In this document: positions 1 to 10,556 of the stretch, one piece after another | Position numbering within the stretch: the first letter of the stretch is position 1 | Layout of the letters: each line of letters begins with the position of its first letter | Assembly: GCA_030840285.1 (NCBI GenBank) | Contig: JAVEES010000019.1 | Span: 1 to 34,936, forward strand | Length of the DNA: 34,936 nt | Origin: Pseudonocardiales bacterium | Lineage (GTDB): Bacteria > Actinomycetota > Actinomycetes > Mycobacteriales > Jatrophihabitantaceae | Direction of reading: 5' to 3' | Notes under the pieces: generated by a model | Told to the model about the DNA's origin: nothing | Database searches by the model: none | What the model saw: only the letters and a program-made list of their open reading frames with translations | Program-made: the position numbers and the translations under genes

Positions 1-438
1 GGCGGCAAGATCACCTGGCACGGCCCGGGCCAGCTGGTCGGCTACCCGATTATCGAGCTGGCGAACCCGGTTGACGTCGTCGCCTACGTGCGAAAGCTCG
101 AACAGATCCTCATCGCGGTATGTGCCGATCTTGGCGTCAGCGCTGTCCAGATCGATGGTCGCAGCGGTGTCTGGCTGGCAGCCTCCGAGGGGCGAGCGGA
201 GCGCAAGATCGCAGCCATCGGGGTACGGGTGGCAGGTGGCGTGACGTTGCACGGCTTCGCGATCAACTGCAACCCCGATCTCACCAGCTTCGACCGGATC
301 GTGCCCTGTGGCATCTCCGACGCCGGCGTGACGTCACTCAGCGCGGAACTCGATCGGCCGGTCACGGTGGCCGAGGTTCTTCCGGTGGTGGAGCGGCACC
401 TTCCAGAGTTGGTCTCGGCGTATGCTGGCCAGCGCTGA
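1..438 (+). CDS. lipB: Lipoyl(octanoyl) transferase LipB, 3' part (5' end outside window)
   Basis: Open in frame 1 from the window edge; [17 protein letters not shown]...DGRSGVW...[10 protein letters not shown]...[13 protein letters not shown] is characteristic of LipB; followed directly by lipA. Confidence 0.95.
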   Translation, partial: GGKITWHGPGQLVGYPIIELANPVDVVAYVRKLEQILIAVCADLGVSAVQIDGRSGVWLAASEGRAERKIAAIGVRVAGGVTLHGFAINCNPDLTSFDRIVPCGISDAGVTSLSAELDRPVTVAEVLPVVERHLPELVSAYAGQR

Positions 439-487
439 GGCGATCGATGACCGTGCCCTCGATCCAGCGCGTCGATAGGAGATTCGA

Positions 488-1429
488 GTGAGCGCCGCCT
501 CCCACGAGGGCCGCAAGTTGCTCCGGATCGAAGCCCGCAATGCCGAGACGCCGATCGAGCGCAAACCCGCCTGGATCAAGACTCGCGCCGTGATGGGCCC
601 GCAGTTCACCGAGTTGCGGCAGCTGGTCAAGTCCGAGGGCTTGCACACCGTTTGCCAGGAGGCGGGTTGCCCCAACATCTACGAGTGCTGGGAAGACCGC
701 GAAGCCACGTTCCTGATCGGTGGCGACCAGTGCACGAGGCGTTGTGATTTCTGCCAGATCGATACTGGTAAGCCGGCTGCACTGGACACCGATGAGCCCC
801 GACGGGTCGCGGAGAGCGTTCAGACCATGGGACTCCGCTATGCGACTGTCACCGGCGTCGCCCGGGACGACCTGCCAGATGGCGGTGCGTGGCTGTACGC
901 CGAGACCGTCCGCCAGATTCACCAGCTCAACGCCGGGACCGGGGTAGAACTGCTTATCCCCGACTTCAACGCGGTGCCCGAGCAACTGGCGGAGGTGTTC
1001 GCCTCCCGACCACAAGTGCTCGCGCACAACGTCGAAACCGTGCCCCGGGTGTTCAAGCGGATCCGTCCGGCGTTCACCTATGACCGGTCGTTGCACGTCA
1101 TCACCGAGGCCCGCGCCGCTGGACTGGTGACCAAGTCAAATCTGATCCTCGGCATGGGCGAAGAGCGACACGAAATCTCCCAGGCGCTTCAGGATCTGCA
1201 TGACGCGGGGTGCGAACTGATCACGATCACCCAGGACCTGCGGCCCTCGCTTCGTCACCACCCGATCTCCCGCTGGGTCAAGCCGGAAGAGTTCGTGGAA
1301 CTGCGTGAAGAGGCTGAGGACATCGGGTTCGCCGGCGTGCTGAGCGGTCCGCTGGTTCGCTCGTCCTACCGGGCGGGTCGGCTGTACCAGCAGGCGCTCG
1401 ACGCCCGCAGCCTCAGCGCTGCCAACTGA
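488..1429 (+). CDS. lipA: Lipoyl synthase (radical SAM)
   Basis: GTG start with upstream AGGAG-like [34 protein letters not shown] radical SAM CxxxCxxC; adjacent to lipB. Confidence 0.97.
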   Translation: MSAASHEGRKLLRIEARNAETPIERKPAWIKTRAVMGPQFTELRQLVKSEGLHTVCQEAGCPNIYECWEDREATFLIGGDQCTRRCDFCQIDTGKPAALDTDEPRRVAESVQTMGLRYATVTGVARDDLPDGGAWLYAETVRQIHQLNAGTGVELLIPDFNAVPEQLAEVFASRPQVLAHNVETVPRVFKRIRPAFTYDRSLHVITEARAAGLVTKSNLILGMGEERHEISQALQDLHDAGCELITITQDLRPSLRHHPISRWVKPEEFVELREEAEDIGFAGVLSGPLVRSSYRAGRLYQQALDARSLSAAN

Positions 1430-1499
1430 GCCAACCGACCAGGCCGCGAATTGAGCCAACCGTCCCGGTGGCGAAGAAACCGCTAGCGACAGGCTTGCG

Positions 1500-2765
1500 C
1501 TACCGGCGCTTCGCGCTCCACACGACTCCGCCGATGAGGGCGCTGATCGCCAAGGCGTCGATGAGGACGATCAGGGCCGCGTCCCGCTGCCACACGAAGA
1601 TCTTGGAACTGCTGTCCAACGGCGGTTCGGCCAGGTGCTTTACAGCGACCGTGCCGTCAGGATTGGGCAGGCTGACCACCGCGCTCGCAGAAGGCCGCGC
1701 CGAGGAGCCCGTCGCACGCGGAGTCCCGCTGTTCGAGGATGAACCAGCCGCCGAACTCGAGGTGCTGCTGCCGCCGTCGCCGAACTGCGAGGCGCCCGGC
1801 TGGCCAGGGCCCGTGACGACGTCGGAGTTGCTCGGAGGAGACTGCGCGGGCGTCGAGGTGGTTGCAGGTGACGTCCGGACCACGGTGGGCGCGGACGGTT
1901 TCGGCGTCGGCTTAGGAGTCGGCGTCGGTTTGGGCGTCGGCTTCGGCTTCGGAGTGGGTGAGGGCGACGGATGGGACGTCGTCGGCGCCACCACCCGAAC
2001 CGTGCTGGTGGCATCTGTCGACGAGCCGTCAACACCGATCGCGCGGACCTTGTAGGTCGCCGTGACGTTCGGCGGCGCTGCCAGGCAGACCGGCAGGGTG
2101 TCTTCCTTGGCGAACACGAGGGACTGCCCGTCGACCTTCTTGTCGTTGGCCGCGTTGACCAGCAGAACCGTGTAAGGCACCGTGTCCAGCCCGGTCAACC
2201 TCGTGTAGTTGCGGTCGGGATCGTTCGGGTTGTAGATCGTGGCCGATACCGCCTGCTTACCGGCCGGGATCGGGTTCAGGCAGTCGTTGGTCGACACCTT
2301 CTCGGCACCGGCGACCAGGGGCGTGTCCAGCGCGGGCACCGTGGTGCTGATGTTGCTGCAATAGGAGGAGAGATCGACCGGGGTCACCGTCCCGGTGCCG
2401 GTGTTCTTGACGTAGGCGTTGTCGCCCGGCCCTACCGCCTGCGCCAGCCGAACCGTGACCTTGTCGATGTCGCCGCCAGCTGAGACGAGGGTGGGACCTT
2501 CACCGTCGGGGAAGGTGGTTGGAACGCCATCCGTTCCGGACATGAGCCCGATCTCGTAATCGCTGGTGGTCGGGTTCGGATCGCGGACGGTGACCTCGAC
2601 AAAGGCACCGTCGGTGCCCGGAAGCCCGCAGCCGTACTTGGCGCTGACGTCGATGGCGGCGCCCACCGCGGATGCGTTCGACATGCTGAGCAGCATCGGT
2701 CCGCATGCCAAAGCCGCGGCGAGCACCAGGGCTGCCACGGAATGTTTACGCGGGCGAAGTCGCAT
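1500..2765 (-). CDS. Secreted/cell-surface protein with signal peptide, Pro/Thr/Lys-rich linker and C-terminal TM anchor; function unknown
   Basis: Start chosen at MRLRPRKHSVAALVLAAALACGPMLLS (internal ATG of the track ORF); linker PSPSPTPKPKPTPKPTPTPKPTPKPS; C-terminal hydrophobic segment followed by AKRR. Confidence 0.75.
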   Translation of the reverse strand: MRLRPRKHSVAALVLAAALACGPMLLSMSNASAVGAAIDVSAKYGCGLPGTDGAFVEVTVRDPNPTTSDYEIGLMSGTDGVPTTFPDGEGPTLVSAGGDIDKVTVRLAQAVGPGDNAYVKNTGTGTVTPVDLSSYCSNISTTVPALDTPLVAGAEKVSTNDCLNPIPAGKQAVSATIYNPNDPDRNYTRLTGLDTVPYTVLLVNAANDKKVDGQSLVFAKEDTLPVCLAAPPNVTATYKVRAIGVDGSSTDATSTVRVVAPTTSHPSPSPTPKPKPTPKPTPTPKPTPKPSAPTVVRTSPATTSTPAQSPPSNSDVVTGPGQPGASQFGDGGSSTSSSAAGSSSNSGTPRATGSSARPSASAVVSLPNPDGTVAVKHLAEPPLDSSSKIFVWQRDAALIVLIDALAISALIGGVVWSAKRR

Positions 2766-2884
2766 CGTTGTCAAGAACCCCTGCCGCTCGAACCTAACGC
2801 CAAAGTAACTGTACATGAATTTGACGCATACAACACCGCGAAACGTCGGCGAGTTCCCCGCGGCAGGACTCCAGCCACTCCGCC

Positions 2885-2890
2885 TATTCT
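2885..2890 (+). promoter_or_regulatory. Candidate -10 element (TATTCT) giving a leaderless DUF4191 transcript
   Basis: TATTCT ends 6 nt before the ATG at 2897. Confidence 0.4.
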
Positions 2891-2896
2891 GTGTGC

Positions 2897-3661
2897 ATGG
2901 CGCAAGCATCGCGGTCGAAAAAGACAGGCAAGACCAAGCTTTCCCGTGCTGAGAAGAAGGCGGCCCGAGGGGCCCGACGGCAGAAGCGGCGCGAGACGTT
3001 CTCCTCGATGCGTCAGGCCTTCTCGCTCACCCGCAAGAATGACAACAAGCTCATCCCCTACCTGATCCTGGCTTTCGTAATCGGAGCGGCAGTCGGCTTC
3101 CTGGCGCTGTTCCTGCCGACCGGCAGCGTGTGGCTAGGGATCATTCCGGGCGTGGCCTTCGGCCTGCTCGCCGCCATGTTCATCTTTTCCCGTCGGGCTC
3201 AGACCTCGGCGTACAGCCAGGCCGAAGGCCAGCCGGGAGCCGCTGCCTACGTTCTGGGCCAGCTACGCGGCGACTGGCGCAAGAGCGACGCGGTCGCCGG
3301 TACCACGCAGTTCGACGCCGTGCACCGCCTACTCGGCCGGCCGGGAGTCGTTCTCATCGGTGAGGGGGCGCCGCACCGGGTGAAGCCGCTGCTCGCCCAG
3401 GAGAAGAAGCGGGTATCCAGGCTTGCCGGCGATGCGCCGATCTATGACATCGTGGTCGGTCGCGGCGAGGGAGAGGTGTCACTGGGCAAGCTCAACTCGC
3501 ACATCATGAAACTGCCGCGAAACCTGTCCAAGGAGCAGGTCGTCGCGCTCGACCGCCGGCTGTCCGCGCTGACGTCGCAGCGGGCTCCGTTGCCGCAGGG
3601 CCCGATGCCGACCGGCGCCAAACTGCGCAACGTGCAGCGCGCAGCCCGCCGCCGCAGCTGA
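2897..3661 (+). CDS. DUF4191 domain-containing membrane protein
   Basis: Lys/Arg-rich N-terminus, two TM helices, SAYSQAEGQPGAAAYVLGQLRGDWR...; in the lipA-glnA interval as in many actinobacteria; ATG at 2897 preferred over GTG at 2891. Confidence 0.85.
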   Translation: MAQASRSKKTGKTKLSRAEKKAARGARRQKRRETFSSMRQAFSLTRKNDNKLIPYLILAFVIGAAVGFLALFLPTGSVWLGIIPGVAFGLLAAMFIFSRRAQTSAYSQAEGQPGAAAYVLGQLRGDWRKSDAVAGTTQFDAVHRLLGRPGVVLIGEGAPHRVKPLLAQEKKRVSRLAGDAPIYDIVVGRGEGEVSLGKLNSHIMKLPRNLSKEQVVALDRRLSALTSQRAPLPQGPMPTGAKLRNVQRAARRRS

Positions 3662-4113
3662 TGCAATCCTCGCCGGTGTCCCAGGGTTCGGCCGGCCGGC
3701 AGAGCTACCGCGGCCAGCGCCTGGGCCTGCCCGCCGCCGGGCCGGGTTCGCTCGCGCCATTGGGACGGCGTGCCCTTGCCTTCCTCATCGACACCGTCGC
3801 TTCCGGCCTGGTAGCTGGGCTCTTCGTCCGCAGGCCGGACCTGCCGGGGCTGGCCGGGCACCTGCCGGGCCAGTGGAGCCTGCTGCCGCTGGCCGTCGAC
3901 TACGTGCTCGGCGTCGTGCTGCTCGGGCGCACTTTCGGCATGTATCTCACCGGTCTGCGTCTTATCCGGGTCGATCGGCCGGTGCCCATCGGGCCGCTGC
4001 GGGCGGCCGCGCGCTTCCTGCTGCTGGTCCTGTTGATCCCGGCGGTCGTCATGGACGCCGATCTGCGGGGCCTGCACGATCGCCTGACCGGAACCGCGGT
4101 GATCCTCCATTGA
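3661..4113 (+). CDS. RDD family membrane protein
   Basis: LGRRALAFLIDTVASGLVAG and GRTFGMYLTGLRLIRVD, ...GLHDRLTGT typical of RDD; start overlaps stop of upstream gene. Confidence 0.87.
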   Translation: MQSSPVSQGSAGRQSYRGQRLGLPAAGPGSLAPLGRRALAFLIDTVASGLVAGLFVRRPDLPGLAGHLPGQWSLLPLAVDYVLGVVLLGRTFGMYLTGLRLIRVDRPVPIGPLRAAARFLLLVLLIPAVVMDADLRGLHDRLTGTAVILH

Positions 4114-4179
4114 GCGGTCCGCGACAACAGCTGGACATATCGGTACGGGCGCCCCGGATCACAGGGGCCGACGGTCTGC

Positions 4180-4217
4180 GTAACCTCGCTGAAACATCGG
4201 AGATACCACGCCGCAAC
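4180..4217 (+). promoter_or_regulatory. GlnR operator, four half sites (a1-b1-a2-b2)
   Basis: GTAAC-n6-GAAAC-n6-GATAC-n6-GCAAC at 4180, 4191, 4202, 4213, exact 11-bp spacing; about 100 bp upstream of glnA. Confidence 0.85.
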
Positions 4218-4319
4218 CAGTCGTTCCTAGCTTGAGAGCGCCCGATCGAAACGGTTCACCACACCACAGCCACGGCCCCATAGCGGGGTCGACCCCACCC
4301 AGGCAGACAAGGATGGCCG

Positions 4320-5744
<1,425 letters not shown>

Positions 5745-5820
5745 TGCTCTAGACCGCTGATCTGCGGTTGTGCCCTTTCCGCGTGAGCCCTGAGCTGTCG
5801 TCGCGGTACGCGGGAGCGCA

Positions 5821-5860
5821 CAGTGGGCCGGCCTTCTGGTCGGGGATGGCCGGCCAACTG
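5821..5860 (+). terminator. Rho-independent-like terminator hairpin downstream of glnA
   Basis: CAGTGGGCCGGCC - 14 nt loop - GGCCGGCCAACTG, 13-bp stem with one mismatch, followed by TCGTCTTGT. Confidence 0.6.
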
Positions 5861-6016
5861 TCGTCTTGTGGGGGCGTTCGCACGCCGGTCGCGACCGCTC
5901 ACCGGCCCAGGGTTCTTGATCCCGTTGACCAGCGTTCAACCCGATTTCGGCTGAATAGTTCCTGGTGACCATATCTTTTGCCAGTCGCATTTTTGAGGGT
6001 CACTGGAGGTTTGTGC

Positions 6017-8230
6017 ATGTCCGATCTTTCTCGTAGAGGTTTTCTCGGCGCCGCCGCGGCGGTCACCGGAACGGCCGTGGTCGGTGCGGCACTGCCCGCC
6101 ACCGACGCGCAGGCCTCCGCCAAGCCAGCCGAGGAGTCCCGTCCGCATGGGGACCTCCGAGACATCAAGCACGTGGTGATCCTTATGCAGGAGAACCGCA
6201 GTTTCGACCACTACTTCGGCTCGCTCAAGGGCGTCCGGGGCTTCGGCGACCGGGCCACCATCACGCTGCCCGGTGGCCTCTCGGTGTTCCAGCAGCCGAC
6301 GACGCCGCCCGGCACCGCCGTGACGAGCACCCAGTTCCCGTGGCACCTGAGTGACGCCCCGGCATCGGCCTACCCGGCCGGTCATCAGCCGTCCAGTTCC
6401 GAGGTCGGCGCCCAGGGTTACGGCGGGACGTCACACAGCTGGGACGACCAGCACGGTGCCTGGTTCGGCGGGCTGATGAACGGGTGGGTGTTCGCCAAGG
6501 GCGGCCCGACGACGCTGGGCTACCTCGACCGCACGGATATCCCGTTCCACTACGCCCTGGCCGACGCCTACACCGTCGGCGACGCGTACCACTGTTCGGT
6601 GCTCAGCGCGACCGGCCCGAACCGCACATACCTGTGGAGCGGCACGATCGACGCCCAGCAGAGGTTCAGCAGCTTCGTCGCCTTCAACGGCGGAGACGAA
6701 CTGGGCAAGAACCTGCTCTGGGAGCCCTACGCCGAGACGCTTCAGAAGGCCGGCATCAGCTGGCGGGTGTACCAGGGTGCCGACGACTTCGGCGACACCG
6801 GCGTGGAGTACTTCAAGAACTTCGCCCAGTTCGACCCCGCTCAGGGTGGCACGCCCGCCCCGGGGAACCCCTTGTACGACAACGGCGTCGCGAACGTCCC
6901 GGAGCCGCTGACCGGCCTCACTGCCAACGCCGACAACCTCGCCAACGCCGTGCGGGCCGACGTGGTGGCGGGCACGCTGCCGCAGGTGTCCTGGGTCGTC
7001 ACCAACCAGGCGTTCTCCGAGCACCCGGACGGCGCGCCCAACGACGGCGCGTACTACATCAACGGCATTCTCCAAGCGCTCAACGCCGACCCGGACGTCT
7101 TCAACTCCACCCTCGTGATCATCGACTACGACGAGAACGACGGCCAGTTCGATCACGTACCACCTGCCGTCCCGTCGCCCGGAACGAAGGACGAGTTCTT
7201 CTTCGAGGGCTCTGGTGCGCTCAAGAACGCCGGCCTCACGCAGCCGATGCCGGTCGGCCTCGGGTTCCGCGTTCCGCTGATCCTCATCTCGCCATGGACC
7301 CGGGGCGGCTGGGTGACGTCGGAGGTCTCTGACCACACCTCGGTGATCCAGTTCCTGGAGAAGTGGACCGAGGCGCTCGGCGCGCCGGCGGTGTGCCCGA
7401 ATATCAGCGCCTGGCGCCGCAACGTCTGCGGTGACCTGACTGGCGCCTTGGACTTCACCTCGCCGGTATTCGGCCTGCCGAAGCTGCCCAAGACCGCCGT
7501 GATCGGCGATCCAGCGGGCGGCTCGTACAGGCCGCCGGTCACGACCAACGCGATGCCCGCCCAGGAGTCCGGCACCAAGCCGGCGCGCTCGCTTCCCTAC
7601 CAGCCGAATGCGAACCTGGATGGCTTCACCTTCGGCAGCAACGGGGCGGTCCAGGCAAAGCTGTCCTTCAGCAACAGCGGTCCGCACGTCCGCAAGGCCA
7701 GCCACTTCGCCGTCTACAACAACATCGAGCCGGACCAGTCTCTGAGGGACTACCCGGCGAAATTTCCCGGGCAATACACGGTCGATCCGTCCGACACGAT
7801 CTGGAACACGACTGTCCCAGGGACGCTTGAGATCGGCGCTGGCAGCGGCGACGGAGCATACGACCTGACGGTGATAGGCCCGAACCGTTTCCTGCGGCAC
7901 TTCACCGGTGATGTCAACGCCGCCGGGGTCACCGCCCAGGTGGAGGCGGCCTACTACCAGGCCCGCTTCGGCCCGAAGCCCAAGCTCGTGCTGGAGCTGA
8001 CGAACGGTGGGGAGAGTTCCGTGACGTTCACAGTCGCATCAAACAACTACTCGAAGGCCCAACCGAAGACCTATCACGTGTCCGCGCGCGGTCGAGCGAC
8101 GCACGTGGTGGACCCGCTCGCATCCAGCAACGGGTGGTATGACTTGTCGGTCACCGTCAGCGGCGACAACTCCTGGTCACGGCGCTACACCGGTCACCTC
8201 GAGGACGGCAGGAACAGCATCACCGGCTGA
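6017..8230 (+). CDS. Tat-exported phospholipase C, phosphocholine-specific type (non-hemolytic PLC family)
   Basis: Twin-arginine MSDLSRRGFLGAA; IKHVVILMQENRSFDHYFGSLKGVRGF; C-terminal bacterial PLC DUF756-like repeats. Confidence 0.92.
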   Translation: MSDLSRRGFLGAAAAVTGTAVVGAALPATDAQASAKPAEESRPHGDLRDIKHVVILMQENRSFDHYFGSLKGVRGFGDRATITLPGGLSVFQQPTTPPGTAVTSTQFPWHLSDAPASAYPAGHQPSSSEVGAQGYGGTSHSWDDQHGAWFGGLMNGWVFAKGGPTTLGYLDRTDIPFHYALADAYTVGDAYHCSVLSATGPNRTYLWSGTIDAQQRFSSFVAFNGGDELGKNLLWEPYAETLQKAGISWRVYQGADDFGDTGVEYFKNFAQFDPAQGGTPAPGNPLYDNGVANVPEPLTGLTANADNLANAVRADVVAGTLPQVSWVVTNQAFSEHPDGAPNDGAYYINGILQALNADPDVFNSTLVIIDYDENDGQFDHVPPAVPSPGTKDEFFFEGSGALKNAGLTQPMPVGLGFRVPLILISPWTRGGWVTSEVSDHTSVIQFLEKWTEALGAPAVCPNISAWRRNVCGDLTGALDFTSPVFGLPKLPKTAVIGDPAGGSYRPPVTTNAMPAQESGTKPARSLPYQPNANLDGFTFGSNGAVQAKLSFSNSGPHVRKASHFAVYNNIEPDQSLRDYPAKFPGQYTVDPSDTIWNTTVPGTLEIGAGSGDGAYDLTVIGPNRFLRHFTGDVNAAGVTAQVEAAYYQARFGPKPKLVLELTNGGESSVTFTVASNNYSKAQPKTYHVSARGRATHVVDPLASSNGWYDLSVTVSGDNSWSRRYTGHLEDGRNSITG

Positions 8231-8399
8231 CCGGCCTGCCGATCACTGAAAACCCGCTGAGCCGCGGTCGCCGTCCGACATTCGGGCGGCGGTCCGGCTG
8301 CCCGGCTGTCCCGCGGCGCGGTGCCGTCCACTTCGTTGGCCGCAGCCAGGGGAACAGGCAAGCCAACCTACAGCCGAACAGGCATTTGACTCTGCCTGA

Positions 8400-8428
8400 T
8401 GTCACGTTCCGGGTAGACTTTCGTGACA
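8400..8428. promoter_or_regulatory. Inverted repeat TGTCACG-n15-CGTGACA surrounding a candidate -10 (TAGACT) and touching the start codon
   Basis: Perfect 7-bp arms at 8400-8406 and 8422-8428; ATG at 8428. Confidence 0.5.
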
Positions 8429-9024
8429 TGCCGACATTGTCGCCGGCTGCCGCGATTCGAGAGACCCCGGACAGATCCTTCGTCCATGTGGATAGGCTCC
8501 CCGGCTCCTCGACCGCTGCCCGGAAGGCTGCGTCGCGAGCGGTGAAGGACGGTCTGCTGCTCCCGGTGCGCCGGGGGCTTTACTATCGCGGTCGGCGCAC
8601 CCGGTACGGCGTGACAGCGCCCCGGGCCGACGAGATCGCCCGTGCGGTGCTGGGCACACGTGGCATCGGGCCGGCTGGCTATTCTGCCGCTCGCGCGTGG
8701 GGCGTCACCACCCAGATTCCTCCGGTGTGGCATGTGGCGACGCTTCGCACGGTCGACCCGATCGACGGGGTGGTCCAGCACGAGCGCAGGAACCTGGCCC
8801 GCGCCGACCTGAACGAGAAGGAGATCGCGCTGCTCGAACTGCTCCGCTCGCCAGAGGTCTACGCCGAGGCCGGCTGGGACGCCCTCGCCGACAATGTCAG
8901 CGCGGCGCTACAGGCCGGCGAGATCAGCGCCGACCGCCTACGCAATGTCGTGCCCGGTGAGTACAACCGGGCCGTGCGGGACAACTTCGCCCGGCTTGAG
9001 ACCGCGATGATGGCGGCGGAATGA
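8428..9024 (+). CDS. AbiEi/DUF6088-like antitoxin or transcriptional regulator
   Basis: N-terminal wHTH-like segment then LLLPVRRGLYYRGRRTRYG...PRADEIARAVLG..GPAGYSAARAWGVTTQIP, a layout recognised from type IV AbiEi-family proteins. Confidence 0.65.
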   Translation: MPTLSPAAAIRETPDRSFVHVDRLPGSSTAARKAASRAVKDGLLLPVRRGLYYRGRRTRYGVTAPRADEIARAVLGTRGIGPAGYSAARAWGVTTQIPPVWHVATLRTVDPIDGVVQHERRNLARADLNEKEIALLELLRSPEVYAEAGWDALADNVSAALQAGEISADRLRNVVPGEYNRAVRDNFARLETAMMAAE

Positions 9025-9124
9025 GCCCACCGGATTCCGATGGGGCGCAGGCCTGATCCACGGCACCCGGATCACTCTCGACGATGTCGTCAGCACCGTC
9101 CAGGCCAACCGCGAAAGGCTGTGA
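9021..9124 (+). pseudogene. Possible remnant of the AbiEi partner (toxin) gene
   Basis: ATGA start/stop overlap gives MSPPDSDGAQA*; another frame from 9023 reads EPTGFRWGAGLIHGTRITLDDVVSTVQANRERL*, a coding-like C-terminal tail with no start. Confidence 0.4.
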
Positions 9125-9164
9125 CCGCTACCGCTAGGTAGCGCTCGATCGGCGGTCGTTTCTT
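9123..9164 (+). terminator. Nested hairpin with T-rich end between convergent genes
   Basis: Inner CGCTACC-GCTA-GGTAGCG (9126-9143) and alternative outer GACCGC/GCGGTC (9123-9128/9152-9157), followed by GTTTCTT. Confidence 0.5.
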
Positions 9165-9191
9165 GACGCCTGCCCCTAATCGGTCCGCCGG

Positions 9192-10367
9192 TCAGGACCC
9201 CGCAGCGGCGTGGCGCAGACCGAGCGGTTTGCGGCGATCGCCCCGACGCAGCACCAGCCAGAAGCCCCAGCCGATCGCGGCGACCATGACGAAACTGATC
9301 AGGCGGTAGAGCAGCACGGCCGCTGTAGCGGTGGACAGCGACAGCCCGCCGTGCGTCAGTGCGAGCAGCAAGGCCCCGTCCACCACACCGATCCCACCCG
9401 GAAGCAGCGGCAGGCTCGAGGCCGCCATGCCACCCGCGTAGGCAACCAGAGCCACAGCAAGCGTGGGGCCATGGGCACCGACCGCCCGGCAGGCGGCGAT
9501 CAGGCAGAGCAGGTCCAGCGTCCAATTCAGGGCCGCGAAGAGCAGCCCCATCAGCCAGTCGCGCGTGCGAGGACGGATGAGCGAGAGCTCATCGAGCAGC
9601 TCGCGGATCCGCCTCTGGCCGGCCAGTGCCGGTCGGCGCAGTGCCCAGTTGGCCCGGCGCAGCGACCAGTCTCCGATCCGCAGCAGCAGGTCCGGTCGCC
9701 GGCTTACCCGGCGCAGGCCGATCGCCACCGCGATCACCAGCACCAGCTCGATGGCCAGCACGAGGAAGTTGGTGTCGCCACCGGCGATGGTGGTGCCGAA
9801 GGCGCCGATCACAGCCAGGGCCAGCGTGCTCAGGATGCCTGAGGTGGCCATCCCCCACGCCACGACCGGCGCACTGGCACCCCAGGCGCGCATCCGCCGA
9901 AACGTGTAGCCGGTGGAGACGACCGAGCCGGCCGGCAGCGTGACGCTCATGGCGTTGGCGGCGAAGGTAACCGCCACGGCGCGGCGCAGCGCGAGTTGGA
10001 CGCCACCGGCAGCCAGCATCCGGCGTTGTACGCGAGCGAAATAGACCATCGACGCAACTTCGCAGAAAATGGCCAGCGCCAACCAGGACCACCGGGGATT
10101 GCTCAGGGCATTCGTTGCGCCCGACAGATACGGCTCGACGGCGATCAGCTCGACGATCAGCACCACGACGACCGCGAGCGCCGCGGTCAGCCTGACGGCG
10201 CGGTGCTGCCGCTCAGAGGAACGCTGGCAGACCTGCCATGCATGTGAGGTCAGAACAGATCGGGCGCCGTCGGACTCCCCCACCTCGGCAACGGGATCCG
10301 TTCGTGCGCCGGCCGACTCACGCGAGTGCACGACCACCGGAATGGCCTGCTCCTCGAGCTGAGACAT
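9192..10367 (-). CDS. Lysylphosphatidylglycerol synthase TM-region / YbhN (UPF0104) family flippase-like membrane protein
   Basis: Multi-TM; TFAANAMSVTLPAGSVVSTGYTFRRMRAWG and SLPLLPGGIGVVDGALLLAL motifs of the family. Confidence 0.85.
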   Translation of the reverse strand: MSQLEEQAIPVVVHSRESAGARTDPVAEVGESDGARSVLTSHAWQVCQRSSERQHRAVRLTAALAVVVVLIVELIAVEPYLSGATNALSNPRWSWLALAIFCEVASMVYFARVQRRMLAAGGVQLALRRAVAVTFAANAMSVTLPAGSVVSTGYTFRRMRAWGASAPVVAWGMATSGILSTLALAVIGAFGTTIAGGDTNFLVLAIELVLVIAVAIGLRRVSRRPDLLLRIGDWSLRRANWALRRPALAGQRRIRELLDELSLIRPRTRDWLMGLLFAALNWTLDLLCLIAACRAVGAHGPTLAVALVAYAGGMAASSLPLLPGGIGVVDGALLLALTHGGLSLSTATAAVLLYRLISFVMVAAIGWGFWLVLRRGDRRKPLGLRHAAAGS

Positions 10368-10556
10368 ATCCGCTCCCGCCGGCCGTACGCCTTCTGATCA
10401 GGCGTCTTTCCATAGGCGACAGCAACCGCGTCGAGGAGCTTATTCCGCAGATGTGACTGACCTGACGAACTTTCAGGCTGTGCACAGCTGTTGGCAAGCT
10501 GAGAAGTGGTTGGGTACTTGACCGGCCCAGCCGGAACCGAGTGAGAGGATGCAGCG

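Noticed and set aside
362-1096. Long antisense ORF opposite lipA (244 aa) and many similar antisense/shifted ORFs across the window
   Set aside because: High-GC shadow ORFs with no recognisable domain opposite well-identified genes
1468-2055. Gly/Val-rich ORF (GVGLGVGVGLGVGFGFGVGEG) resembling a PE_PGRS-like protein
   Set aside because: Antisense reading of the PTPKP linker of the minus-strand secreted protein
5934-6002. PHO-box-like GTTCAACCCG and GTGACC...GGTCAC inverted arms upstream of phospholipase C
   Set aside because: Only one reasonable half-site with no convincing 11-bp direct repeats; 6-bp arms 27 bp apart are weak
10491-10520. TTGGCA-18-TACTTG promoter for the PAP2 gene
   Set aside because: Weak -10 and no supporting context; not called as a feature
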